Virus record (IMG/VR): IMGVR_UViG_3300034073_002089
Span: 1 to 35,088 of that record
Strand: one strand, 5' to 3'
DNA length: 35,088 nucleotides
DNA from: a virus
This document shows positions 1-8,043 of the stretch, piece after piece. The number at the start of each line of letters is the position of its first letter. Positions within the stretch are counted from its first letter, which is position 1. A program made the position numbers and the translations under genes. The notes beneath the pieces were generated by a model that worked only from the letters and a program-made list of their open reading frames with translations, was not told where the DNA came from and ran no database searches.

Positions 1-77
1 CAATCCGTCCGCAAGAGGATGCTTATCGAGCATCTGTCGGTCTTAAAACCGAACTTCGCAAAAAGGACGCTGCCTAA
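1..77 (+). CDS. 3' end of glycosyltransferase (duplicate of the end of the gene at 34362)
   Basis: The frame with stop TAA at 75-77 encodes the last residues (ending KTELRKKDAA) of the glycosyltransferase-like protein that is complete at 34362-35072. This piece exists only because the window repeats its ends and is not a separate gene. Confidence 0.9.
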   Translation, partial: IRPQEDAYRASVGLKTELRKKDAA

Positions 78-93
78 TCATGGCGCTTGGCAC
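1..93. repeat. Terminal direct repeat, left copy (circularisation overlap)
   Basis: Bases 1-93 are identical to the last 93 bases of the window. The repeat spans the 3' end of one glycosyltransferase gene and the first codons of the adaptor gene, so it is cut at an arbitrary coding position. This is what an assembler overlap from a circular or circularly permuted genome looks like. A true short terminal repeat is possible but less likely, because it would begin and end inside coding sequence without any border signal. Confidence 0.95.
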
Positions 94-706
94 TTATTCG
101 GAACTTAAAACGTCGATTGCCGATTGGCTGAACCGGTCGGACTTAACGTCTGCCATAGCCGATTTCATCACGTTGGCGGAAGCCGAGTTCAATCGAACCG
201 TACGCGTGCGCCAAATGATCGTCCGGGCCAATGCCACGCTTGATAGCGAATACACGCAACTTCCATCCGATTTTCTGCAAATGGAAAATCTTGTTTTGCT
301 CACGACAACGCCAACCAAATTGGAGTTCTTGAGCGATGAACAAAGTGATGACTTTTATACGCGTTACTTTTCGGCGGCTGGCACGCCGCGTTATTACACA
401 ATTGTTGGTGACACGTTCAAAGTTGTGCCATCGCCTGGAACAGATACGACGCAAGTTCAGATGACTTACTACGGCAAGATCGCCGCGTTGTCTGACAGCA
501 ACACAACAAACTGGTTGCTAACCAAGCATCCTGATCTTTACCTATATGGCGCACTGCTGCAATCGGCGCCTTATTTGCAAGATGACTCGCGCATTCCCGT
601 TTGGAATGCCGCTTATGAACGTGGCATTGAGGCCATGAAACTTGAGCAAGAACGCGCCAATTACAGTGGAACAACGCCACGCGTTCGCGCCAAACCAATG
701 GGGTAA
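80..706 (+). CDS. Phage adaptor / head-tail connector protein
   Basis: A 208-residue protein that probably forms the ring beneath the portal and joins the head to the tail. The N-terminal part (TYSELKTSIADWLNR, then DLTSAIADFITLAEAEFNR) followed by a helical middle and the motif ASPYLQDD-like SAPYLQDD near residue 160 matches a small adaptor family found in many podo- and siphoviruses next to capsid genes. The context fits: portal, scaffold and capsid genes lie upstream across the genome junction, and tail genes follow. AAGGA lies 12 bases before the ATG. Assignment is from remembered family sequence and position; no search was made. Confidence 0.7.
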   Translation: MALGTYSELKTSIADWLNRSDLTSAIADFITLAEAEFNRTVRVRQMIVRANATLDSEYTQLPSDFLQMENLVLLTTTPTKLEFLSDEQSDDFYTRYFSAAGTPRYYTIVGDTFKVVPSPGTDTTQVQMTYYGKIAALSDSNTTNWLLTKHPDLYLYGALLQSAPYLQDDSRIPVWNAAYERGIEAMKLEQERANYSGTTPRVRAKPMG

Positions 707-709
707 TCC

Positions 710-1096
710 ATGGCTAATTCATTCTCCGACTATCTCGAAAATAAAGTGCTTGGTCATGTATTTGGCGGATCAGCCTATTCGGCGCCTGCCACTGTTTATG
801 TGGGCCTGTTTACCGCTGACCCTGGCGAGTCAGGCTCAAGCAACGAAGTGTCTGGCAACGGCTATCTTCGACAATCCATGGCGTTTACGGTATCGGGATC
901 AGCCGCAACCAACACATCAGCCGTTGAGTTTCCAACCGCCACGGGTTCGTGGGGAACAGTAACGCATACCGCACTTTATGACGCATCAACATCAGGCAAT
1001 ATGCTTGCCGTTGGGCAATTGAGCGCATCCAAATCAATCGGCACCAATGACGTGTTCCGATTCAATGCCGGTGATTTCGACATCACCCTTGACTGA
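710..1096 (+). CDS. Phage structural (tail-associated) protein, conserved family
   Basis: A 128-residue protein beginning MANSFSDYLENKVLGHVFGG and continuing with TVYVGLFTADPGESGS, a mid-region SWGTVTHTALYDA and a C-terminal DVFRFNAGDFDITLD. This pattern is typical of a short beta-rich family common in phage genomes and usually annotated as a tail or structural protein. Its place between the adaptor and a repetitive fibre-like protein agrees. The ATG lies 3 bases after the upstream stop, and its own TGA overlaps the next ATG (TGATG at 1094-1098). Exact role in the particle is unknown. Confidence 0.65.
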   Translation: MANSFSDYLENKVLGHVFGGSAYSAPATVYVGLFTADPGESGSSNEVSGNGYLRQSMAFTVSGSAATNTSAVEFPTATGSWGTVTHTALYDASTSGNMLAVGQLSASKSIGTNDVFRFNAGDFDITLD

Positions 1097-1809
1097 TGTA
1101 CGGGTACGGCGCTGGCGTCTATGGCAAGAACATTTATGGGCTAACGGCCTATAAAGATGCAGCCGTAGCGATTGCCGCGCAAAGCGCGGTTGCGGCAGTA
1201 GGCAAAAGAGTTTTTTCAAGCAGTGTTGCTGTATCGGCAGCATCAACGGTTAGTCCAGCAGGCCAGCGCATTGGACTTGGCGCTGTAGCGGTTAACGCAA
1301 CATCAAGCGTTAGTCCAACAGGGCAGCGGATTGCGCTTGGCACGGTAACAATCAGCGCAGCGTCAAGCGTTAGTCCAACAGCGTCAAAAGTTGTTTTCGG
1401 AAGTGTTGCAATCGCCGGTGCGTCAGCGGTTGTGGCAGCGGGTAGTGAAGTTCACGAAGGCGCCGTAGCCATTGACGCATTGGCGGTGGTTGCAGCAAGC
1501 GCCAACAGAATTGCGGCTGCAAGCGTTACGATAACGGCTCAAAGCCTGGTTGAAGCGTCAGGCGGTGTGCGTCAGTTGGCGGCAGTAACGATTACGGCAA
1601 CGTCAAGCGTTAGCGCCACGGGTGTCGAGAAGTGGGAACCGGTGCCAGGCCCAACGGATAGTTGGTCAACGATTGTGGTGGGGCCAGCAACGTGGGACGA
1701 TCAAACCGACCCAACGGATACCTGGACGCCGCAAACCGTAGTGGCGCAATCCTGGTCAACACAAACAACCCCAAGCAAATCTTGGACACCGCAAGTGTCC
1801 CCCTACTGA
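1096..1809 (+). CDS. Repetitive tail/fibre-like protein with eight 20-residue repeats
   Basis: A 237-residue Ala/Val/Ser-rich protein of unrecognised family. Residues 1-15 are a Tyr-Gly stretch (MYGYGAGVYGKNIYG). Residues 23-182 form eight tandem units of exactly 20 residues with a consensus near (A/S)V(A/T)I-x-A-x-SxVSPxGxRI-xLG, where alternating hydrophobic residues suggest stacked beta strands. Residues 183-237 hold five Trp-containing segments spaced about 10 residues apart (DSWST, ATWDD, DTWTP, QSWST, KSWTP). A repeating beta rod ending in a Trp-rich tip would suit a fibre or tail-surface protein, and it sits immediately before the main tail fibre gene. The start overlaps the previous stop by one base. 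Function is inferred from architecture and position only. Confidence 0.6.
   Translation: MYGYGAGVYGKNIYGLTAYKDAAVAIAAQSAVAAVGKRVFSSSVAVSAASTVSPAGQRIGLGAVAVNATSSVSPTGQRIALGTVTISAASSVSPTASKVVFGSVAIAGASAVVAAGSEVHEGAVAIDALAVVAASANRIAAASVTITAQSLVEASGGVRQLAAVTITATSSVSATGVEKWEPVPGPTDSWSTIVVGPATWDDQTDPTDTWTPQTVVAQSWSTQTTPSKSWTPQVSPY
1162..1641 (+). repeat. 8 x 60-bp in-frame coding repeat
   Basis: Eight consecutive 60-bp units encode the 20-residue repeats (residues 23-182 of the protein starting at 1096). Units 2-4 are the most alike at DNA level, sharing GGTTAGTCC or GCGTTAGTCCAACAG words exactly 60 bases apart. Units 5-7 are more diverged. This suggests recent duplication in the middle of the array. 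Confidence 0.85.
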
Positions 1810-1817
1810 GGTGAAAC

Positions 1818-3260
1818 ATGGCTGATACAACAACCACTAATTTAAGTTTGACGAAACCAGAGGTTGGTGCGTCAACCGACACATGGGGCAACAAACTTAA
1901 TACGAACCTTGATACGCTGGACGCTATTTTTTCAGCGTCAGGCACAAGCGTTTCGATGAACGTTGGCAGCGGCAAGACGCTAACGCTTGGCGGAAACATG
2001 ACCGGATCAGGAACGATCAATGGCGTATCAATTGGTCAATCCGTTGCTGGTGCAGGATCGTTTACAACGTTAACTGCGTCAGGCAATACAACGTTTACCA
2101 ACGCGCCAATCCTCTCATCGCTTACAGCGTCAAAGCCTGTTTTCACAAGCGCAAGCAAAGCTTTAACGTCCAGCGGTGTTGTTCCCATTGACCAGGGCGG
2201 AACCGGTGCAAATCTAACCGATCCAAACGCTGATCGCATTTTGTTTTGGGATGACTCAGCAGGCGCATTTACGTTTTTGGAGGCTGGAACAGGCTTATCG
2301 ATTAGCGGGACAACCTTGTCAACAACGGGTGGTGCATCAATCTCTGCTGGTGACTCTAACGTAACGGTTAGCGATACAGGATCAAATGGTATTGTTACTG
2401 TGCAGACTGATGGCTCCGAGCGGATGCGTATCGACTCCTCCGGCAACGTGGGGATTGGTACTACATCCCCATCACAAGAACTTGAAGTTAGAAAAGATCA
2501 AGGAAGTGGCACCTTAATTAAGGTAACTAACAAAACCAACAATAATAGTGCAGTGGCTGGCATTCTGTTTGAAAACAGCACGTCAAATACCGCAGATATT
2601 GCCCTTTGGGATGTCGGTGCAATTGAACCGGCTTCAGCTTACGGGCTAAACATTAGCAACAGCGGAACAGGCGGCGTAAACCTTATTGCTCTTAACGCAT
2701 CAGGAGTCATTAAGTTTGGCACTGGAGGCTACAACGAGCGGATGCGGATCAACGCAGATGGAACAATTAAAACCTTGTCAACCATCTCCGTCGGCAACGC
2801 CACCCCATCAACCTCTGGCGCAGGCATCACCTTCCCAGCCACGCAATCCGCCTCATCCGACGCGAACACGCTGGATGATTATGAGGAGGGGACTTGGACG
2901 GGGACATTGACGGGTAGTACCTCTAATCCAACAACGCCAGTAACGGCTACAGGGTATTACACAAAAATTGGCCGTCAAGTAACGGCTTCAATATACTTTT
3001 CTAACGTCAACACAACAGGAGCAAGTGGAAGCGTAGCCATTACTGGTCTTCCTTTTTCTTCAAACGCATCAATAAGAAACGCAGGCAGCGGATTTTCAAA
3101 TTTGTTTACGTTTTTCACAAATACAACTGCTTGGTCCACCAGTGCTGATGGCACTACTATATATTTTGACTGTTATGGGTCAAATGTTAGTGGGTCAAAC
3201 CTACAGCACAGTGCAGGCACTGGTAGATATTTACGAGCGCAAGTGTCGTATCAAGTTTAA
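1818..3260 (+). CDS. Tail fibre protein
   Basis: A 480-residue Ser/Thr/Gly-rich protein. Residues 1-40 ([18 protein letters not shown], then [12 protein letters not shown]) are the widespread phage fibre attachment segment. The middle holds fibre-type repeats, including [20 protein letters not shown] at about 200-220 and a second [10 protein letters not shown] near 305. The C-terminal third begins [17 protein letters not shown] at about 350 and looks like a compact beta domain suited to receptor binding. It has no S74 chaperone of its own. RBS GAGGTGA lies 5 bases before the ATG. Codon and base texture changes from about 2400 onward, consistent with domain exchange in the distal part. It probably determines host recognition. 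Confidence 0.85.
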   Translation: MADTTTTNLSLTKPEVGASTDTWGNKLNTNLDTLDAIFSASGTSVSMNVGSGKTLTLGGNMTGSGTINGVSIGQSVAGAGSFTTLTASGNTTFTNAPILSSLTASKPVFTSASKALTSSGVVPIDQGGTGANLTDPNADRILFWDDSAGAFTFLEAGTGLSISGTTLSTTGGASISAGDSNVTVSDTGSNGIVTVQTDGSERMRIDSSGNVGIGTTSPSQELEVRKDQGSGTLIKVTNKTNNNSAVAGILFENSTSNTADIALWDVGAIEPASAYGLNISNSGTGGVNLIALNASGVIKFGTGGYNERMRINADGTIKTLSTISVGNATPSTSGAGITFPATQSASSDANTLDDYEEGTWTGTLTGSTSNPTTPVTATGYYTKIGRQVTASIYFSNVNTTGASGSVAITGLPFSSNASIRNAGSGFSNLFTFFTNTTAWSTSADGTTIYFDCYGSNVSGSNLQHSAGTGRYLRAQVSYQV

Positions 3261-3306
3261 CCACGCCGGATAACTAGCGCGGTCGGATTTAACGAAAGGA
3301 AATCAA

Positions 3307-3579
3307 ATGATTACCAAACAAACGGTCATTGACCAGATTACCATCACCGAGAACGGCATCGTGCTTTATCGTGAAGCCACTCGCATTATTGAAGATGAAA
3401 AGGTACTGACACAAACCTATCACCGCTCATCTCTAACACCAGGGCAAGACCTCACAGGGCAACCAGGGAAGGTGGTAGCGATTGCTCAAGCAGCGTGGAC
3501 ACCAGAGGTTGTAGCAGCTTATGAAGCAACGCAGTTGGCATCGCAGCAGACGATGCAACCTGTGCAGCCAACTGAGTAA
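3307..3579 (+). CDS. Small protein after tail fibre, unknown function
   Basis: A 90-residue protein (MITKQTVIDQITITENGIVLYREATRI...) with a strong RBS (AAAGGAAA, 5 bases before the ATG). The first half looks like beta strands (ITITENGIVLYREATRI). The C-terminal 20 residues are Gln/Pro-rich and probably disordered. Similar short proteins following fibre genes are known in tailed phages and may be fibre accessory or assembly proteins. I do not recognise a specific family. Confidence 0.6.
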   Translation: MITKQTVIDQITITENGIVLYREATRIIEDEKVLTQTYHRSSLTPGQDLTGQPGKVVAIAQAAWTPEVVAAYEATQLASQQTMQPVQPTE

Positions 3580-3587
3580 GGTGCGTC

Positions 3588-3758
3588 ATGACCTCTGGTG
3601 ATTCCGAAGCCTTAAAGCGCATTGAGGTTCACGAAGCGGTGTGCGATGAACGATATGCTCAGATCAACGCCAGGCTTAAGCGTTTGGAGATGATCCTTAT
3701 GACCACGGCAGGAACAAGCATTCTTTTGCTGATCAACTTGGCGTTCAAGCTGAAATAG
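3588..3758 (+). CDS. Small single-span membrane protein, probable lysis accessory (XhlA-like)
   Basis: A 56-residue ORF beginning at the ATG at 3588, 8 bases after the previous stop. Residues 1-34 are charged and helical (SEALKRIEVHEAV, then YAQINARLKRLE), with a heptad look. Residues 36-53 form one hydrophobic span (MILMTTAGTSILLLINLAF), followed by a KLK tail. This layout (N-terminal helix in the cytoplasm, one C-terminal membrane helix) is that of XhlA/hemolysin-type lysis accessory proteins. It lies directly before the holin (1-base gap) and endolysin. Assigned from architecture and context. Confidence 0.65.
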   Translation: MTSGDSEALKRIEVHEAVCDERYAQINARLKRLEMILMTTAGTSILLLINLAFKLK

Positions 3759-3759
3759 C

Positions 3760-4242
3760 ATGATGACGCTTTTATCAACGCTCTTGTCATTCTTGGCCGG
3801 GGGCGTGCCTAAGTTGCTTGATCTTTGGCAGGACTCTAAAGACAAGGCGCATGAGCTGGAACTTGCCCGTATGCAAAACGAGCGTGAGCGCGAGTTAGCC
3901 GCCATGGGATTGCTTGCGCAGCAACGCATCGAAGAGATTCACACCGAGCAAGTTGCGATGCAAACGCAATCCGAAGAGATGAAAGCCCTTTACGCTCATG
4001 ACATTGCGATTGGCGAAGGAACAAGTCAGTGGGTCAAGAACGCTAGAGCATTGGTGCGTCCAGTGCTTACCTATGGCATGTTCATGTTGCTTGTATTTGT
4101 TGAGATTGGCGGATTCTGGTACGCGTGGACAACCAATGTGCCATTCGATTTGATGCTTGATCAGCTATGGGATGACGATACGCAGCAGATTTGGGCCGCG
4201 ATTGTGGCCTTTCACTTTGGGTCACGAGCATTTGCGAAATGA
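3760..4242 (+). CDS. Holin, GTA 3TM type
   Basis: A 160-residue protein likely to permeabilise the inner membrane and release the endolysin. It has a hydrophobic amphipathic N-terminus (residues 1-20) and a long charged helix (25-85, rich in Glu/Gln/Arg). A membrane segment preceded by NARALVRPVL follows at about 96-120, then a C-terminal hydrophobic stretch (QIWAAIVAFHFGSRAF). The TSQWVKNARALVRPVLTY region and final FHFGSRA resemble the gene-transfer-agent holin family (GTA_holin_3TM). Its TGA overlaps the endolysin ATG (ATGA at 4239-4242), so the two are probably translationally coupled. Confidence 0.75.
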   Translation: MMTLLSTLLSFLAGGVPKLLDLWQDSKDKAHELELARMQNERERELAAMGLLAQQRIEEIHTEQVAMQTQSEEMKALYAHDIAIGEGTSQWVKNARALVRPVLTYGMFMLLVFVEIGGFWYAWTTNVPFDLMLDQLWDDDTQQIWAAIVAFHFGSRAFAK

Positions 4243-4715
4243 TCAGCGAACGCGCCCTCCAAATGATCAAGCATCACGAAGGTGTGCGCGTGCGCCCTTA
4301 TCGCTGCCCGGCGTTGCTTTGGACCGTGGGTGTGGGCCATGTCATTGACCCATCGCACATCAACGTCAAAGTTGAAGAGCGCAAAGCCTTGCCTATTCCA
4401 CCAGGTTGGGATCGCACGTTATCTATGGCGGAAGTTGACGAGATACTTACAAAGGACTTACGCCGCTTTGAAGCTGGCGTACTACGATTATGTCCTGCTG
4501 GTCTTACTCAGCCTCGCATTGATGCACTCACATCATTTTCGTTCAATGTGGGACTAGGCAACCTTCAGCGATCAACGTTAAGGATGCGACATAATCGCGG
4601 TGACTATACGGGCGCTGCACTTGCGTTTAAGATGTGGACTAAAGCGGCAGGGAAAGAGTTGCCGGGCCTGGTCAAACGCCGCCGCGATGAAATGGCCCTT
4701 TACATGAGCAACTAA
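4239..4715 (+). CDS. Endolysin, GH24 lysozyme with Glu-Cys-Thr active site
   Basis: A 158-residue peptidoglycan hydrolase. The start chosen is the ATG at 4239 (MISERALQMIKHHEG); an upstream in-frame start is possible but would lie inside the holin gene. The catalytic pattern is Glu14 (HHEG), Cys23 (YRCP) and Thr29 (WTVGVGH). The spacing of 9 and 6 equals T4 lysozyme Glu11/Asp20/Thr26, with Cys replacing Asp as in P1-type lysozymes. ALTSFSFNVGLGNL and the C-terminal KELPGLVKRRRDEMALY are also family hallmarks. No signal or SAR segment is visible, so export depends on the adjacent holin. Confidence 0.92.
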   Translation: MISERALQMIKHHEGVRVRPYRCPALLWTVGVGHVIDPSHINVKVEERKALPIPPGWDRTLSMAEVDEILTKDLRRFEAGVLRLCPAGLTQPRIDALTSFSFNVGLGNLQRSTLRMRHNRGDYTGAALAFKMWTKAAGKELPGLVKRRRDEMALYMSN

Positions 4716-4717
4716 TC

Positions 4718-6205
4718 ATGCCACTTGTCCCCATCAAATTACCGCCAGGCATTTACCGAAACGGAACTGAATATCAGTCTCAAGGGCGTTGGTATGACGC
4801 AAACCTTGTGCGTTGGTTTGAAGGTACGCTTCGCCCTATGGGCGGATGGCGTAAATGGACAACCGCTCAGGCTTCAGGCGTTCCTCGTGGTATGTACGCC
4901 TGGCGCGATAACTCAGCAAATATTTGGCTCGCAGTTGGAACGGCTTCAAAACTTTACGCTTACCAGGGCGATGGCGATCAGGCTGACATTACGCCAACAA
5001 GTTTCAGTGCAGGGCGCACTGACGCTTTAGGGTCGACCGGTTACGGCAATCAAGATTACGGCGAACAAGCCTATGGTGTTGCACGCATCCCTTCAAGCGT
5101 TAACGGCGTGCTGCCTGCCACCACTTGGTCAATGGACAACTGGGGCCAATATCTTGTGGCGTGCTCAGACTATGACGGAAAGTTATACGAGTGGCAGTTA
5201 GACTTTGCCACGCCAACCAAAGCCGTTGCCATTACCAATGCGCCAACGAGTTGCAAAGGATTGATTGTCTCTGAAGAGCGTTTTCTGTTTGCGCTTGGCG
5301 CTGGCGGCGATCCGCGCAAAGTGCAATGGTCCGACCAGGAAGACAACACCGTATGGACGCCAGCAGCAACGAACCAGGCCGGTGACTTTATCCTTTCAAC
5401 GCCAGGATCAATTATTTGCGCTAGGCGCGTTCGCGGTGGCGTATTAATCTTGACGGATGTGGATGCCCACTTGGCGCAGTACCAGGGTCCGCCATACGTT
5501 TACGGGTTTGAGAAGGTTGGAACAGGGTGTGGCGCAGTGGGCGTGTTAAGCGTTGCTGCTGCCGACACGTTTGCCGTATGGATGGGATCATCCGGGTTTT
5601 GGGTTTATGACGGTTACGTCAAACCGCTCTCCTCTGATGTTTCTGACTATGTATTTAGCAACATCAATCGCGGGCAAATCAGCAAAGTCAACGCGATCCA
5701 CAATTCAAAGTTTGCAGAAATCATTTGGTTTTATCCGTCATCCGAATCAAACGAAATTGACAGTTATGTGGTGTGGAATTACAGAGAAAATCATTGGACA
5801 ATCGGAACGCTTGCACGCACTGTCGGTACAGGTCAAGGCGTATTCACATCGCCATTGATGTGTTCCGTTGATGGTTATGTTTATGAGCATGAGGCCGGAT
5901 GGAACTATGATGGCAGCGCACCATACGCTGAATCGGGGCCATATCAAATTGGCATGGGCGACAATTTGCTTGTGGCGGATCAACTCATACCGGATGATTT
6001 AACACTTGGCGACGTTACGGCAACGTTCAAAACGCGCTTGTATCCTACCGCTACAGAAACAACGCATGGTCCGTATTCGTTAGCCAACCCAACGTCAGTG
6101 CGCTTACAGGGCAGGCAAATGAAGGTCCGCGTCAATGGCAATAACAATACCGATTGGCGAGTTGGCATCATGCGATTCAACGCCAGGCAAGGCAGCAAGC
6201 GATGA
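4718..6205 (+). CDS. Tail hub / DNA-stabilisation-like protein (P22 gp10-like beta-propeller)
   Basis: A 495-residue protein beginning MPLVPIKLPPGIYRNGTEYQ and SQGRWYDANLVRWFEGTLRP, an opening seen in many podovirus tail-tube/nozzle proteins. The rest is beta-rich with repeated Trp/Tyr/Gly blades (PRGMYAWRD..IWLAVGT, WSMDNWGQYLVAC, VWNYRENHWTIGTL). This fits a propeller-like tail hub that seals the portal channel, comparable in size to P22 gp10 (about 470 residues). Such genes normally mark a short-tailed phage, and no tape-measure gene is present here. There is only a weak RBS; the start follows the lysozyme stop by 2 bases. Confidence 0.7.
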   Translation: MPLVPIKLPPGIYRNGTEYQSQGRWYDANLVRWFEGTLRPMGGWRKWTTAQASGVPRGMYAWRDNSANIWLAVGTASKLYAYQGDGDQADITPTSFSAGRTDALGSTGYGNQDYGEQAYGVARIPSSVNGVLPATTWSMDNWGQYLVACSDYDGKLYEWQLDFATPTKAVAITNAPTSCKGLIVSEERFLFALGAGGDPRKVQWSDQEDNTVWTPAATNQAGDFILSTPGSIICARRVRGGVLILTDVDAHLAQYQGPPYVYGFEKVGTGCGAVGVLSVAAADTFAVWMGSSGFWVYDGYVKPLSSDVSDYVFSNINRGQISKVNAIHNSKFAEIIWFYPSSESNEIDSYVVWNYRENHWTIGTLARTVGTGQGVFTSPLMCSVDGYVYEHEAGWNYDGSAPYAESGPYQIGMGDNLLVADQLIPDDLTLGDVTATFKTRLYPTATETTHGPYSLANPTSVRLQGRQMKVRVNGNNNTDWRVGIMRFNARQGSKR

Positions 6206-6411
6206 AACTACCGCGCCCTGGTGTTGAATACAACCAAATCGAGGAGCAATCGTTTCGGCGTGCTTTGGAGTTGGCTGACGCAATCAATCGCAAAAAGAAC
6301 GCCAACATCGAAATGGGTCAGGATGAACTGATTGTTATTCGTTCGCCCAATGGCACGCGGTACTCACTGGCGGTATCAAATGCTGGCGTCTTGAGCGCCA
6401 CCACCATGTAA
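6202..6411 (+). CDS. Small conserved phage protein, unknown function
   Basis: A 69-residue protein starting at the ATG that overlaps the previous stop (ATGA). A longer reading from 6154 is unlikely because it would run inside the tail hub gene. The first half is helical (EYNQIEEQSFRRALELADAINRKK) and the second half is a short beta unit (ELIVIRSPNGTRYSLAVSNAG). The SPNGTRY-LxVSNxGxL pattern recurs in small podovirus proteins next to the tail hub gene. Possibly a tail-assembly or minor virion protein. Confidence 0.6.
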   Translation: MKLPRPGVEYNQIEEQSFRRALELADAINRKKNANIEMGQDELIVIRSPNGTRYSLAVSNAGVLSATTM

Positions 6412-6421
6412 GGAATTTGAA

Positions 6422-7672
6422 ATGGCAATCCTTTATCCGTTTGCAACTTTTAAGTGGGACACGACCGCATCACTTGGTGCAAAGCAAAATCTTGTCCAGG
6501 ATATGATCGATTCGGGATATGGCGTTGCCGACATTCGCGCTGAGATTTCAAGACTTGAGCCAAACAAAGCGGCACTCACCGAATCAAATTTCAATTTACT
6601 TGGGTTAGCGCTTCCAGAAACAAATGCTGGAGGAGCAACCGCTGGCGGGGCAACAAGTGGTGCAACAACTACAACGACAACAACGGCAAAGCCAGCAGAG
6701 TCGCGCACACTGAAGATTTTTGGCCTTGATTGGAATCGTGACGCATCGCTTGAAACGAAAAAAGGCTATGTGCAAACTTTGCTCAAGCAAGGTTACTCGC
6801 CAGCGCAGATTCGTGGGGAAATCGCAAGGCTCGACCCAACGCCAGTTGAGGCCACGTCATTTGAGCAACTTGGCATTCCTATCCCAAGAACGGGACGCAG
6901 CACGACCGAGCGCACTGGCGGCACACGCCTTGAGTCAGGCGAAATGCAGTACAACATTGCGCCGCTTGGCGACTACGAAGCACGCGCAGGGTTAGCACCA
7001 ACGGGTTTGCTCGGCTATGGTTACGGCCAGGAGCAAGGGCTTTTTAGCGATATTCCAACGGCATCCGAAGTGCGGCAAACGCAGGCGGCAAATCTTGCCG
7101 CCATGCAAGCGGCAGCGCCAACCGCAAACATTGTGGCGGGCATGGTGAATCGTGGATTGCTCGCCAATGAATCGCCAACGGCTGGATTGTTGGCGCAGAA
7201 TCAAGCATTGATGAATCAAGTGCGTGATGTGTCCACAAAAACGGCGCTTGATAAAGCTGCGTTTTACAACAATTTACGCGGCCAGGGTTACAGCGATCAG
7301 GAAATTCAAAACATTGTTGGTTCATCGATTGGCTTTCAAACGCCGCAGCAGTTTAACTATCTCCGCCAGCTTGGTCAGACTGTACAGATGGCGCCAGAAC
7401 TGCAAAGGCGTGACGCTGAAGGCAAAGCGTCTTACTTTAATGATTTGCTCAATAGCGGTTTGAATTACGATCAGGCGTTGAGCGTGATCAACACGGGCGT
7501 TGGTCAGCAAAAGAATGAGGATTTGTTAGAGCTTGCGCGTATAGCGTCCGCTCAACGCGCACAACCGATGGCAATGCTAGGCACTGCGCCAGGCGCGTTT
7601 AGCCAAGGCTTATTGGCTGGCGGGTTCCCATCAGTGGCAGGGCAAACCCTGTTAGGTTTTGGCGCGGCGTGA
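6422..7672 (+). CDS. Putative internal virion/ejection protein with an internal duplication
   Basis: A 416-residue protein with RBS AAGGAA. Residues 10-65 and 100-155 are two copies of the same 56-residue module: FKWDTTASLGAKQNLVQDMI matches FGLDWNRDASLETKKGYVQT, and DSGYGVADIRAEISRLEP matches KQGYSPAQIRGEIARLDP. They are joined by a Gly/Thr linker (66-99) with a run of seven Thr. Residues 190-416 are Ala/Gln-rich and helical, and include another related element (NNLRGQGYSDQEIQNIV at about 285 and NDLLNSGLNYDQALSVI at about 340). The position after the tail hub and before other helical proteins suggests an ejection protein. No family is recognised. Confidence 0.55.
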   Translation: MAILYPFATFKWDTTASLGAKQNLVQDMIDSGYGVADIRAEISRLEPNKAALTESNFNLLGLALPETNAGGATAGGATSGATTTTTTTAKPAESRTLKIFGLDWNRDASLETKKGYVQTLLKQGYSPAQIRGEIARLDPTPVEATSFEQLGIPIPRTGRSTTERTGGTRLESGEMQYNIAPLGDYEARAGLAPTGLLGYGYGQEQGLFSDIPTASEVRQTQAANLAAMQAAAPTANIVAGMVNRGLLANESPTAGLLAQNQALMNQVRDVSTKTALDKAAFYNNLRGQGYSDQEIQNIVGSSIGFQTPQQFNYLRQLGQTVQMAPELQRRDAEGKASYFNDLLNSGLNYDQALSVINTGVGQQKNEDLLELARIASAQRAQPMAMLGTAPGAFSQGLLAGGFPSVAGQTLLGFGAA

Positions 7673-8043
7673 GTGATTTAGCGCATTGGGATCGATGTTC
7701 GCCATACCTTGAGGCGGCGTTGCGCTTTAGCCATGGAACGCATACCATTGAAGACATACGCAAAGCGGTGATTGACAAGGCGATGCAATTCTGGCCTGGT
7801 CAGCAGTCCGCAGTCATCACTGAAGTCCACGTTTACCCGCAAAAGAAATGCCTCCATTACTTTTTGGCTGGCGGCAAACTGGAAGAACTCTCAGCGATGC
7901 GTCCAATTATTGAATCGTGGGCGCGTCACATCCAATGCGACATGATCACGTTATCCGGCAGACGAGGTTGGATTCGTTCGTTTTTGGCGGGTGAAGATTA
8001 CAAGGAACGTTGGACGGTTATGTCCAAGGAGTTATCACTATGA
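7669..8043 (+). CDS. Phage protein with GNAT-like pattern, probable virion accessory
   Basis: A 124-residue protein starting at the GTG at 7669 (GTGA overlap with the previous stop); a second GTG lies at 7673 in another frame. Residues 72-106 (GGKLEELSAMRPIIESWA, then MITLSGRRGWIRSFL) resemble a short family in podovirus tail/ejection modules sometimes called acetyltransferase-like. The pattern is strand (SAVITEVHVYPQKKCLHYFLAGG), helix (LEELSAMRPIIESWARHI), strand (DMITLSG), as in the GNAT core. The acetyl-CoA loop (RxxGxG/A) is not clearly present, so enzymatic activity is doubtful. The TGA overlaps the next gene's ATG. Confidence 0.5.
   Translation: MSDLAHWDRCSPYLEAALRFSHGTHTIEDIRKAVIDKAMQFWPGQQSAVITEVHVYPQKKCLHYFLAGGKLEELSAMRPIIESWARHIQCDMITLSGRRGWIRSFLAGEDYKERWTVMSKELSL

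Noticed and set aside
1818-3260. S74 chaperone or invertible segment in the tail fibre
   Set aside because: The fibre ends without the SDxRxKxNI signature, and I found no inverted repeat pair flanking its distal part that a recombinase could use.
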